Assembly: GCA_904502045.1 (NCBI GenBank)
Contig: CAJGEB010000023.1
Span: 1 to 10,366, forward strand
Length of the DNA: 10,366 nt
Reading direction: 5' to 3'
From: an uncultured Oscillospiraceae bacterium
GTDB lineage: Bacteria > Bacillota > Clostridia > Oscillospirales > Ruminococcaceae
The notes beneath the pieces were generated by a model. That model did not search any database. It had not been told where the DNA came from and worked only from the letters and a program-made list of their open reading frames with translations. Below, piece by piece: positions 1 through 6,030 of this stretch. How positions within the stretch are numbered: position 1 is the stretch's first letter; the number at the start of each line of letters is the position of its first letter. A program made the position numbers and the translations under genes.

Positions 1-85
1 CACGACTTTCCGCCCAATATATTATATATCCCACCGCAATACACAGCAGCACAGCACTTGCAGTTAAAAACGTCCTTTTGAACAT
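1..85 (-). CDS. 5' end of an unidentified leftward gene with an N-terminal membrane anchor or signal peptide
   Basis: Reading leftward from an ATG at 85-83, an open frame continues to the window edge and encodes MFKRTFLTASAVLLCIAVGY followed by IIYWAESR (28 residues). Two basic residues precede about 18 hydrophobic residues (roughly 5-24), which fits a type II membrane anchor or a signal peptide, so the product is probably membrane-bound or exported. The start is supported by a purine-rich GGAGAGGGG ribosome binding site 8 nt upstream. The gene is divergent from spoIIE. Too little is present to name a family. Seen: start, RBS and hydrophobic stretch. Inferred: that it is a real gene. Confidence 0.6.
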   Translation of the reverse strand, partial: MFKRTFLTASAVLLCIAVGYIIYWAESR

Positions 86-260
86 CGGCACTACCCCTCT
101 CCTCACCTTTTTTCGCTTATTATTATTTTCATAATACCCAAAAAAATTCCGATTTTTTTGCTCTCCCCCCTCCCTCTTCTCTCCCTTATTAAGTATTAAT
201 TACATAATCGCTTAAAAACCCTTTGAACTTCTCCTTTTTTTACTTTTTCCGCACCTTTAA

Positions 261-295
261 TGCGACAAATTTTACCTCCTGCACCGTTTTATAAT
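261..295 (+). promoter_or_regulatory. Probable Spo0A-controlled spoIIE promoter
   Basis: A perfect -10 hexamer TATAAT lies at 290-295, so transcription should start near 302. No -35 hexamer sits 17 nt upstream. Instead TGCGACAAA at 261-269 matches the Spo0A box (TTCGACAAA in this orientation) at 8 of 9 positions and is centred near -37. This is the arrangement of Spo0A-activated sigma-A promoters such as those of spoIIE and spoIIG in Bacillus subtilis. The assignment is by pattern only. Confidence 0.55.
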
Positions 296-315
296 ATTTA
301 TACCGCTTGTCCCGT

Positions 316-324
316 TTTGTTGAA
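316..324 (+). promoter_or_regulatory. Second candidate Spo0A box, downstream of the spoIIE -10
   Basis: TTTGTTGAA matches the Spo0A box consensus TTTGTCGAA at 8 of 9 positions, in the opposite orientation to the box at 261-269. It lies about 15-23 nt after the predicted transcription start, between promoter and start codon. If bound it could modulate initiation. A 9-nt near-match in AT-rich DNA may also arise by chance. Confidence 0.35.
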
Positions 325-355
325 CGCGAATAATTATGAAAGGGTGTAGCTTAAA

Positions 356-2686
356 ATGAAATCACGCCGTATTTCTTTGAACTTCTCTGAACTTTCTCTC
401 TCAAAAGGGCTGATAAAAATAAAAGAGCTCTTCTATTCAAAACGCAAGCTCGTTGGATCCGTTATCCATCTGATGCTCGGATTTTTGATGTCCTCCTGCA
501 AAATAATCGGTAATATCTCACCGTTCGGTATTGCTTTTGCCGCTGCTTCTCCTCAAAATTATAAGCTCCACTCGTCAGTCGGCGCAGTACTCGGATACAT
601 CATTTTTGCCTCTTTGGGCGGACTCAAATATATCGCTGCCGTTATTCTGCTCCTCGCAATAAACAGTCTTTCTTTGCTCAGTGAAAAAATAAAGAAAAAT
701 GATTTTTTTGCTCCCGTCAGTGCATTTGCAGCGGTAATGCTTTCCTGCGGAGCATACTCACTGCTCGGCGGATTTAACGCGATAAGCTTTGCAGTTGCGG
801 TGTCGGAATCTATGCTTGCTTCGGGCTGCTCCTACTTTTTTCTGCACAGCTTCAGTGCCGTTTCTTGCGGAATTTTTCTTGCTCCGCTGCGGGAAAGAGT
901 CTGTCTGCTCCTTGTCGTATCCTTAACGCTAATCGGACTCGCTCCGGTATCCCTTCTTTCCCTTTCCCTCGGACGCATTCTCACGGTACTCCTTATCCTG
1001 CTCGCCTCCCTTTATTATAAAGAATCGGGCGGAGCTATTGCAGGAATCTGCGGCGGCAGTGCTATGCTGCTCGCCACAAACGATTTTTCTTTCCTGGCAT
1101 ACTCCCTCGGCGGACTCGTTGCGGGAATTTTCTCAAACTTAGGTAAATCCGGAGCCGCGCTTTCTTTTATTGCAGTAAATTCCATAACCATTGCCCTGCT
1201 TTACTCCAAAAACGATCCAATCTCTCTTATCACCGAGGTACTCCTCGCCTCCCTCATTTTCTTACTCTTCCCCGCAAAGCCCGATTTTCTCTCTTTAAAG
1301 GCACAAAAAACAACAGCGGACTACTCCCCCGTACAAAACATAGCCATATCTAAGCTCTCCTTTGCCTCGCGCGCACTCAAAAATATCGCCCAAACGACAG
1401 AGATAGCCTCAAAAAAAATGACAGAGATCACTACCTCCGAGGATACTACCCGAATATACTCGTCGGCGTGTGATAAAATATGCAAAAGGTGTATAAAAAA
1501 CGCATCCTGCTGGCAACTTAAATACAACGAAACGGTAAACATTATGAATCAGCTCATATCCGAAATGAACGTCAGCGGAGTAGCCGTTTTCCCACAGCTT
1601 TTTTCCGCATATTGCAAAAATTCCGAGGCTTTGCTTACTGAAATAAATAAAAATTTTCTTGAATACTCCTCCCGCATCGGTACGTCACATCAAATTTCAC
1701 TCTTGCGCAGCTCCATTACCGAGCAATTTGAAGGAATGTCCGAAATGCTTGAAGCCTTGTCCGACGATATTCGGCAAGTATCTGAAAACGACCGCGCTCT
1801 CACCGATAAAATAAAGGACCTCTTTGAAGAAAAACTACTTTCTCCGCGAGAGATCGACTGCTATAAAGATAAGTATCAAAAGCTCGTTATTGAGGTGCAG
1901 ATTCCCTCTTACAAGCTTTCCCGCCTCTCAAACGCCTACCTTCCGCTCTTTCTTTCCGAGCTTACCGAATGTGATATTGACGAGCCCACTATCTCCTCTG
2001 AGGGCAATTTTGTAAGGCTCGTTTTTTTCGAAAAACCGCGCTATCATCTCACCTACGCCGTCAGCAGTAAGAGCAAAAACGGTAACGTTTTTTGCGGCGA
2101 CAGCAGCAGTATCGTAAGCGACATCTCCGGCAATACCCATATCATCCTCTCAGACGGTATGGGCTGTGGACGCGAAGCAGCTCTCAGCTCCAGCATCGCA
2201 GTCGGACTTATGTCTCGCCTTGCTCAGTCCGGATTCAACATCGAAGCGGCACTTAAAATGGTAAACTCCGCACTACTCGTTAAATCGGGCGAAGAGTCCC
2301 TCGCCACCATAGACACCGCTACCTTTGACCTTTATACAGGTAAAGCTGTTTTTTACAAGGCGGGAGCCGCTCCCACATATATAAAACGCGCGGAAAAACT
2401 CGCTAAATTAGAGAGTATCTCAATGCCTGCGGGAATTCTCGGCGGTGTCGTGTTTGATAAAAACAGCCTCGCTCTCAAGGACGGCGACATCATAATTATG
2501 GCTTCCGACGGGTTTACCGCCTTCGGCGAGGGCTGGCTCAAAAATGAAATTGTACTTCGTGAAAATGAATCGGTTGCAGATATGGCAAATCGGCTCTGCC
2601 TCAGCGCCTACGAGCGCTCCCAAGGCGACCATCAGGATGACATCACGGTCATCGCCGCGCTGGTATCAAAAAATACCGAAAACTAA
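356..2686 (+). CDS. spoIIE: Stage II sporulation protein E (membrane-anchored PP2C-type serine phosphatase)
   Basis: SpoIIE dephosphorylates the anti-anti-sigma factor SpoIIAA, releasing sigma-F in the forespore, and in Bacillus also acts with FtsZ at the polar septum. The 776-residue product is close to the 827 residues of the B. subtilis protein. Residues about 30-305 are a run of hydrophobic segments (roughly ten membrane passes). A cytoplasmic regulatory region follows, starting with a cysteine cluster C372, C376, C379, C385-W386. The C-terminal PPM phosphatase domain (about 570-776) shows DGMGCG at 600-605, SDGF with D718, and the terminal DD pair D761/D762, the expected metal-binding acids. 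GAAAGGG precedes the ATG by about 11 nt. Codon use is mixed, unlike the biased hydrogenase genes. The gene stands alone between a divergent gene and a convergent ABC operon; tilS, hpt and ftsH, common neighbours in other Firmicutes, are absent. Family assignment is firm; the SpoIIAA role is from known homologues. Confidence 0.95.
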   Translation: MKSRRISLNFSELSLSKGLIKIKELFYSKRKLVGSVIHLMLGFLMSSCKIIGNISPFGIAFAAASPQNYKLHSSVGAVLGYIIFASLGGLKYIAAVILLLAINSLSLLSEKIKKNDFFAPVSAFAAVMLSCGAYSLLGGFNAISFAVAVSESMLASGCSYFFLHSFSAVSCGIFLAPLRERVCLLLVVSLTLIGLAPVSLLSLSLGRILTVLLILLASLYYKESGGAIAGICGGSAMLLATNDFSFLAYSLGGLVAGIFSNLGKSGAALSFIAVNSITIALLYSKNDPISLITEVLLASLIFLLFPAKPDFLSLKAQKTTADYSPVQNIAISKLSFASRALKNIAQTTEIASKKMTEITTSEDTTRIYSSACDKICKRCIKNASCWQLKYNETVNIMNQLISEMNVSGVAVFPQLFSAYCKNSEALLTEINKNFLEYSSRIGTSHQISLLRSSITEQFEGMSEMLEALSDDIRQVSENDRALTDKIKDLFEEKLLSPREIDCYKDKYQKLVIEVQIPSYKLSRLSNAYLPLFLSELTECDIDEPTISSEGNFVRLVFFEKPRYHLTYAVSSKSKNGNVFCGDSSSIVSDISGNTHIILSDGMGCGREAALSSSIAVGLMSRLAQSGFNIEAALKMVNSALLVKSGEESLATIDTATFDLYTGKAVFYKAGAAPTYIKRAEKLAKLESISMPAGILGGVVFDKNSLALKDGDIIIMASDGFTAFGEGWLKNEIVLRENESVADMANRLCLSAYERSQGDHQDDITVIAALVSKNTEN

Positions 2687-2720
2687 AAAAACATCCGGAA
2701 GACAACTTCCGGATGTTTTT
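2685..2720. terminator. Bidirectional intrinsic terminator between spoIIE and the ABC operon
   Basis: A perfect 11-bp stem (ACATCCGGAAG at 2691-2701 with CTTCCGGATGT at 2706-2716) encloses an ACAA loop. Six A residues precede it and four more T residues follow it, so U-rich tails exist on both strands. It begins directly after the spoIIE stop codon (2684-2686) and 11 nt beyond the ancestral stop of the converging ATPase gene (2728-2730), so it can serve both. Confidence 0.93.
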
Positions 2721-2727
2721 ACATATC

Positions 2728-2814
2728 TTAAAGTACCTTTGCCAAAAACGCTTTGAGCCGCTCGCTTTTCGGAGCATCGAATATCTCCTCGGGACTTCCT
2801 TCTTCGACTATCTA
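2728..2814 (-). pseudogene. Intact 3' continuation of the ATPase gene beyond the amber codon
   Basis: Reading on in the same frame past TAG (2814-2812) gives 27 codons, IVEEGSPEEIFDAPKSERLK followed by AFLAKVL, then TAA at 2730-2728. This matches the usual C-terminus of GlnQ/HisP ATPases (an EGxIVEEG strand, then a helix ending near KAFL). With the stop codon position counted, the full frame would be 247 residues, normal for the family. No frameshift is needed; one substitution of a sense codon such as TAT, TAC, AAG or CAG to TAG accounts for the break. The preserved tail argues that the change is recent, suppressed, or an error. Confidence 0.85.
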
Positions 2815-3471
2815 ACCCTCGTCCATAAATATTACTCTGCTTCCGACTTCCTTTGCAAATCCCATCTCATGCGTTACAACGACCATTGTCATTCCTTCTT
2901 TGGCGAGCTCCTTCATAACGTCGAGCGTTTCCCCTACCATCTCAGGATCAAGTGCTGAGGTCGGCTCGTCAAACAGCATGAGTTCAGGCTCCATACAAAG
3001 CGCACGAACGATAGCTATTCTCTGCTTCTGTCCGCCCGAAAGCTGCGAGGGGTACGCATCGGCACGATCGGCAAGTCCGACTCTTTTGAGCAGCTCCATT
3101 GCCTTCGCCTCAGCCTCCTCCTTACTCTTTTTCAGCAACTTCTTCGGCGCAAAGGTCATATTCCCCATCACCGTCATATTCGGAAACAAGTTGAAATGCT
3201 GAAACACCATTCCCGTTTTTCTTCTTGCCTTATTTATGCTGATCTTCGGATCGGTTATCTCCTCATTATCCAAATATATCTCACCTGCCGTAGGTATCTC
3301 AAGAAGATTCAGCGAACGCAAAAATGTCGATTTACCGCTTCCCGACGGACCTATTACTACCACGACCTCGCCTCTTTTTATCTCGGTCGTTATTCCGTCA
3401 AGAGCCTTTACCTCTTCGCCCTTATAATATTTTTTTAGTCCGTTTACCTTTACCAAAATATTATCGCTCAT
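2812..3471 (-). CDS. Polar amino-acid ABC transporter ATPase (GlnQ/HisP type), ended early by an in-frame TAG
   Basis: This is the cytoplasmic ATPase expected to power the adjacent binding protein and permease. The 219-residue frame holds every catalytic motif of the family: Walker [10 protein letters not shown] (about 41-49), the Q-loop region VFQHFNLF, signature LSGGQKQR, Walker B with [11 protein letters not shown], and the switch histidine in VVTHEMG. It ends at a TAG (2814-2812) straight after VIFMDEG, where relatives of about 240-250 residues continue. The start is firm: AAAGGAGG (3489-3482) lies 10 nt upstream, inside the permease gene, which the frame overlaps by 11 bp. Because the missing part lies after the nucleotide-binding motifs, the shortened protein might still fold, but the last strand and C-terminal helix are lost. 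It could be a functional truncation, a recent pseudogene, a read-through product or a base error. The substrate cannot be read from sequence. Confidence 0.9.
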   Translation of the reverse strand: MSDNILVKVNGLKKYYKGEEVKALDGITTEIKRGEVVVVIGPSGSGKSTFLRSLNLLEIPTAGEIYLDNEEITDPKISINKARRKTGMVFQHFNLFPNMTVMGNMTFAPKKLLKKSKEEAEAKAMELLKRVGLADRADAYPSQLSGGQKQRIAIVRALCMEPELMLFDEPTSALDPEMVGETLDVMKELAKEGMTMVVVTHEMGFAKEVGSRVIFMDEG

Positions 3472-4249
3472 TCTTACGCAGCCTCCTTTCTATCTTTCCT
3501 ACGATCCAAGTCAGGAAAATAACTATCGTAAGATATATCAGCGCTACCGCAATCAGCGGCATAAACGCGCTGAAGGTAACTCCCTTGATTATCTCTCCCG
3601 CTTTTGTGAGGTCTACTATTCCGACATAACCTGCTATTGAAGTTTCCTTCAGCAAAGCTATTGCTTCATTGAGGAGCGACGGCAACACACTTTTAAATAC
3701 CTGCGGTATAATTACAAATATCATCGTCTGAACATAGTTAAGTCCGAGCGATCTTCCCGCCTCAAACTGTCCTCTGTCCACAGACATAATTCCTGCTCTG
3801 ATTATTTCCGCAACGTAAGCTCCGGAATTAATTCCGAATGCCAGCACTGCAATTCCGGTGCTGTTAGTAGATGAGGCAAAAATTACAAAGTACATTATCA
3901 TAAGCTGTACTACGACAGGAGTTCCGCGTATTACAGCGATATATACTTTACACAGCTTATTAAAAAAGCTGAAAATACGGTAACCAAAATTCTTGCGTCT
4001 CGACATTACCTCTTTATTAAGATCGTAGGTAGATCTCAAAGCGGCTACTACTACACCTATCGCAAAGCCAAGAATTGCCGCCAAAACTGTAATTATCAGT
4101 GTGCGTCCAAGTCCGTCTACGATATATTCCCAACGATTATCTTTTATAAAGTTCAGATGAAACTGCTTTGCAAATTCAGCAGCAGTTACCTGAAACCATT
4201 CTCCTATACCTGCACAGGTCTGAGTGATCCATTCGATAATTTTACCCAT
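3461..4249 (-). CDS. Polar amino-acid ABC transporter permease (HisM/GlnP type)
   Basis: This integral membrane subunit of an amino-acid importer forms the translocation path and docks to the ATPase. I chose the ATG at 4249-4247 (262 residues): AAGGA (4263-4259) lies 9 nt upstream, and the 22 extra residues available from 4315 are polar, unlike the family, and overlap an intergenic hairpin. Hydrophobic segments fall near residues 51-73, 112-127, 131-150 and 231-255, with more around 175-200. The coupling loop carries the EAA-like motif [20 protein letters not shown] from E163, the docking site for the ATPase. RGTPVVVQ near 108-115 is typical of the polar amino-acid uptake family. Its 3' end overlaps the ATPase gene by 11 bp, indicating coupled translation. 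The N-terminus (about 45 residues before the first membrane helix) is somewhat long. Confidence 0.93.
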   Translation of the reverse strand: MGKIIEWITQTCAGIGEWFQVTAAEFAKQFHLNFIKDNRWEYIVDGLGRTLIITVLAAILGFAIGVVVAALRSTYDLNKEVMSRRKNFGYRIFSFFNKLCKVYIAVIRGTPVVVQLMIMYFVIFASSTNSTGIAVLAFGINSGAYVAEIIRAGIMSVDRGQFEAGRSLGLNYVQTMIFVIIPQVFKSVLPSLLNEAIALLKETSIAGYVGIVDLTKAGEIIKGVTFSAFMPLIAVALIYLTIVIFLTWIVGKIERRLRKNER

Positions 4250-4290
4250 CAGGAACCGTCCTTCCCAAGATTCTTTTTCTTTACACAAAT

Positions 4291-4321
4291 TCGACGATGG
4301 GTCGCAAAGGCCCATCGTCGA
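4291..4321 (-). promoter_or_regulatory. Stem-loop between binding-protein and permease genes
   Basis: Perfect 11-bp arms, TCGACGATGGG (4291-4301) and CCCATCGTCGA (4311-4321), enclose a 9-nt loop. In the leftward transcript the hairpin forms 22 nt after the binding-protein stop. It is followed by AAUUUGUG rather than a U run, so it is a poor full terminator. Such hairpins commonly protect the upstream mRNA 3' end or partly attenuate transcription, giving more binding protein than permease. That role is inferred. Confidence 0.75.
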
Positions 4322-4343
4322 CCATTAATTTTTATTCAGACAA

Positions 4344-5099
4344 TTACTCAGCAGGAATATATTTGTCTATAATCTTCTGAATGGTTCCGTCTGCTTTCAG
4401 CTTATCAAGAGCAACGTTTATTTTGTCAAGTAACTCAGTATTTTCTTTTGCTACACAGATAGCATAATCCTCATCAGCGTATGTAGTCTCAAGAATCTTG
4501 AGTCCTTCATTTGCTGCTACGAAGGATTTTGCAGGCTCGTTATCGATGATAACGCACTGAACCTTATCTGTGAGAAGTGCCTGTATTGCAGATGCTCCGT
4601 CGTTGTAGCCTACTACTCTATCCTTACCGCAATCCTCGGTAGCATAGATATCACCGGTAGTAGCAGTCTGAACGCCTACTTTATATGTAGCGCCTTCTGC
4701 AAGAAGATCGTCAACACTTGTAATCGGAGAATTCTCTTTTACTATTACAACCTGAACTCCTTTAGCATAGCTCTGGGTGAAGTTTACGTTCTCAAGACGG
4801 TCAGGTTTTACGGTCATTCCTGCCATTCCTATGTCGTATTTGCCACCCTTTACTCCGTCGATGATGGCGTTAAACTTAACGTCTTCAATTCTGAGAGTCA
4901 TTCCGAGCTCTGCAGCGATCTTCTCAGCGATCTCAACGTCGATTCCGGTAGCCTTACCGTTCTCGTAATACTCGTACGGCGGGAACGCTACGTTCGTTGC
5001 CATAACAAGCTCATTCTCATTTTTCTTACCGCATCCTGCAAATAAACACGCAGTGATAAGCAGTACCGCGCAAAGCGCAATTGTTACTATCTTTTTCAT
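4344..5099 (-). CDS. Amino-acid ABC transporter substrate-binding lipoprotein (SBP family 3)
   Basis: This extracellular receptor captures a polar amino acid and delivers it to the permease. The 251-residue product starts with a lipoprotein signal: basic MKK, a hydrophobic core, and lipobox LFAGC with the lipidated cysteine at C23. After the polar linker GKKNENE comes the family-3 fold, opening with LVMATNVAFPPYEY, a strand and substrate-pocket region typical of the glutamine/histidine/arginine receptors. GIDVEIAEKIAAELGM and YDIGMAGMTVKPDR are further family signatures. It is the first gene of a three-gene leftward operon, 94 bp before the permease gene with a hairpin between. Only a weak purine-rich stretch (GGAAAGAG, GAAAG) precedes the ATG. 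The exact ligand (for example cystine, arginine or glutamine) cannot be decided by eye. Confidence 0.95.
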   Translation of the reverse strand: MKKIVTIALCAVLLITACLFAGCGKKNENELVMATNVAFPPYEYYENGKATGIDVEIAEKIAAELGMTLRIEDVKFNAIIDGVKGGKYDIGMAGMTVKPDRLENVNFTQSYAKGVQVVIVKENSPITSVDDLLAEGATYKVGVQTATTGDIYATEDCGKDRVVGYNDGASAIQALLTDKVQCVIIDNEPAKSFVAANEGLKILETTYADEDYAICVAKENTELLDKINVALDKLKADGTIQKIIDKYIPAE

Positions 5100-5140
5100 T
5101 TTACTTTCACTCTTTCCATAAATATTTGTAGTTAACCTAT

Positions 5141-5169
5141 ATTATATGTTCTGTTCACACTTTTGTCAA
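5141..5169 (-). promoter_or_regulatory. Consensus sigma-A promoter of the ABC transporter operon
   Basis: On the minus strand TTGACA (5169-5164) and TATAAT (5146-5141) are separated by exactly 17 bp, a perfect match to the housekeeping consensus. Transcription should start near 5134, leaving a short leader of about 35 nt before the binding-protein ATG. No obvious operator overlaps the core hexamers. Confidence 0.88.
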
Positions 5170-5347
5170 GTTTTCCTGCCATATTTATCCATAACTTGCC
5201 AAATACCCTTTCACCCAAAGCAGAGAGCTCCCGTGTGGGAGTTTTCCTCTCTTTCCATAATTAATCCGTTGTTTTTTATTCCGCTTCAAGCTATAATTTC
5301 TTATGGGGCAGCTTGATTTCGCAATTTATCTTCTTTTTTCTGAGTTT
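5170..5347. other. Spacer part of the divergent intergenic region, with two small inverted repeats
   Basis: No gene is seen here. Two structures stand out. A hairpin AGCTCCC-GTGT-GGGAGTT (5226-5243, one G-T pair) is followed by two more T on the plus strand; it resembles a weak rightward terminator. A perfect 7-bp inverted repeat TCAAGCT (5286-5292) and AGCTTGA (5310-5316) flanks a 17-nt spacer and could be a regulator site or chance. Confidence 0.4.
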
Positions 5348-5365
5348 TTGTTAAAAAAATATCAA
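5348..5365. promoter_or_regulatory. Candidate Rex (redox-sensing repressor) operator upstream of the hydrogenase operon
   Basis: TTGTTAA-AAAA-ATATCAA compares with the clostridial Rex pattern TTGTTAA-NNNN-TTAACAA as 7 of 7 in the left half and 5 of 7 in the right half. Rex releases DNA when NADH is high, so it is a plausible regulator of an NADH-linked hydrogenase. The AT-rich setting makes chance matches possible. Confidence 0.4.
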
Positions 5366-5383
5366 AAAAAGTGTAAAATAGTA

Positions 5384-5412
5384 TAGCCAAAACGATTTTA
5401 ATGTGTTATACT
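5384..5412 (+). promoter_or_regulatory. Probable promoter of the hydrogenase operon (extended -10)
   Basis: TATACT at 5407-5412 is preceded by TGT, giving an extended -10 (TGn). Seventeen bp upstream is TAGCCA (5384-5389), matching TTGACA at four of six positions. Transcription should start near 5419, leaving a leader of about 70 nt. An inverted repeat GCCAAAA (5386-5392) and TTTTGGC (5416-5422) brackets the -10 and start site and could be an operator. An alternative, weaker promoter is TTGTTA (5348) with TAAAAT (5374), spaced 20 bp. Confidence 0.55.
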
Positions 5413-5489
5413 ATATTTTGGCGTATAGCGTATGTCCTTTTTCGGACTGCGCATAAATAGCTTTATTAAAAAGCAAAGGAGATTATTTC

Positions 5490-5987
5490 ATGCAGAAAAA
5501 AATTTCTAAACTTCCTTTCAATGGCACTCCCGAACAGGAAAAGAAGCTTCAAGCTGTGATCGCTGCTAACAAGCACGATAAAAGTCGTCTTATGGCAGTA
5601 ATGCAGGAAGCGCAGGAAATCTACGGCTATCTTCCTATGGAAGTACAGTCTATGATTGCTGAAGGTATGGAAGTTCCGCTTGAAAAGGTTTTCGGCGTAG
5701 CTACCTTCTACGCGCAGTTCTCCCTCTCTCCTAAGGGCAAGTACAACATTTCCGTATGTCTCGGAACCGCTTGCTACGTTAAAGGAGCCGGAGAGCTTAT
5801 GGACGCTTTGTCTGAGAAGCTCGGTATCGGTGCCGACGAATGTACTCCCGACGGCAAATTCTCTCTCGTCGCCTGCCGCTGCATAGGCGCTTGCGGACTC
5901 GCTCCCGTTTTGACAATAAACGACGAGGTTTACGGACGTCTTACAGCAGACGACATCGACGGCATACTCGCAAAGTATATGGACTAG
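5490..5987 (+). CDS. hydC: NuoE-like [2Fe-2S] subunit of NAD-linked [FeFe]-hydrogenase (HydC)
   Basis: This is the small thioredoxin-like subunit of the cytoplasmic HydABC complex, homologous to NuoE of complex I and next to the FMN subunit. The 165-residue protein has an N-terminal helical bundle (about 15-75, including EIYGYLP and VPLEKVFGVATFYAQF, a NuoE signature). A thioredoxin-like domain follows with the four [2Fe-2S] ligands C90 and C95 (CLGTAC) and C131 and C135 (CIGAC). AAGGAG lies 8 nt before the ATG. It ends in TAG; the protein has normal length there, so TAG acts as a real stop in this genome. The nuoF-like gene starts 43 nt later with no terminator between, so the genes form one operon. 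In bifurcating enzymes this subunit's cluster is near the FMN; its exact electron role here is inferred. Confidence 0.95.
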   Translation: MQKKISKLPFNGTPEQEKKLQAVIAANKHDKSRLMAVMQEAQEIYGYLPMEVQSMIAEGMEVPLEKVFGVATFYAQFSLSPKGKYNISVCLGTACYVKGAGELMDALSEKLGIGADECTPDGKFSLVACRCIGACGLAPVLTINDEVYGRLTADDIDGILAKYMD

Positions 5988-6017
5988 TATAACGTTAATA
6001 CAACAGAGAATAATATA

Positions 6018-6023
6018 GGAGGA
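6018..6023 (+). promoter_or_regulatory. Strong ribosome binding site fixing the hydB start
   Basis: AGGAGG lies 7-8 nt before the ATG at 6031. It decides this start over the in-frame ATG at 6109 (codon 27), which lies closer to the conserved domain but has no comparable site upstream. Confidence 0.75.
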
Positions 6024-6030
6024 AGCACTA

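Noticed and set aside
131..136. TATTAT on the minus strand as a -10 for the leftward gene
   Set aside because: No -35 or TG extension at suitable spacing; such hexamers are expected by chance in AT-rich sequence.
2713..2958. 81-codon plus-strand frame over the 3' end of the ATPase gene
   Set aside because: It starts inside the terminator hairpin and runs antisense to the ATPase gene; no ribosome binding site or domain is seen.
4250..4315. Longer permease start at 4315 (22 extra residues)
   Set aside because: The extra residues are polar and unlike the family, the region forms the intergenic hairpin, and the ATG at 4249 has AAGGA 9 nt upstream.
2812..5987. Genome-wide reassignment of TAG to a sense codon to explain the ATPase break
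   Set aside because: hydC ends at TAG at its normal family length with the next gene's leader following, so TAG works as a stop here. Local suppression or read-through is not excluded.
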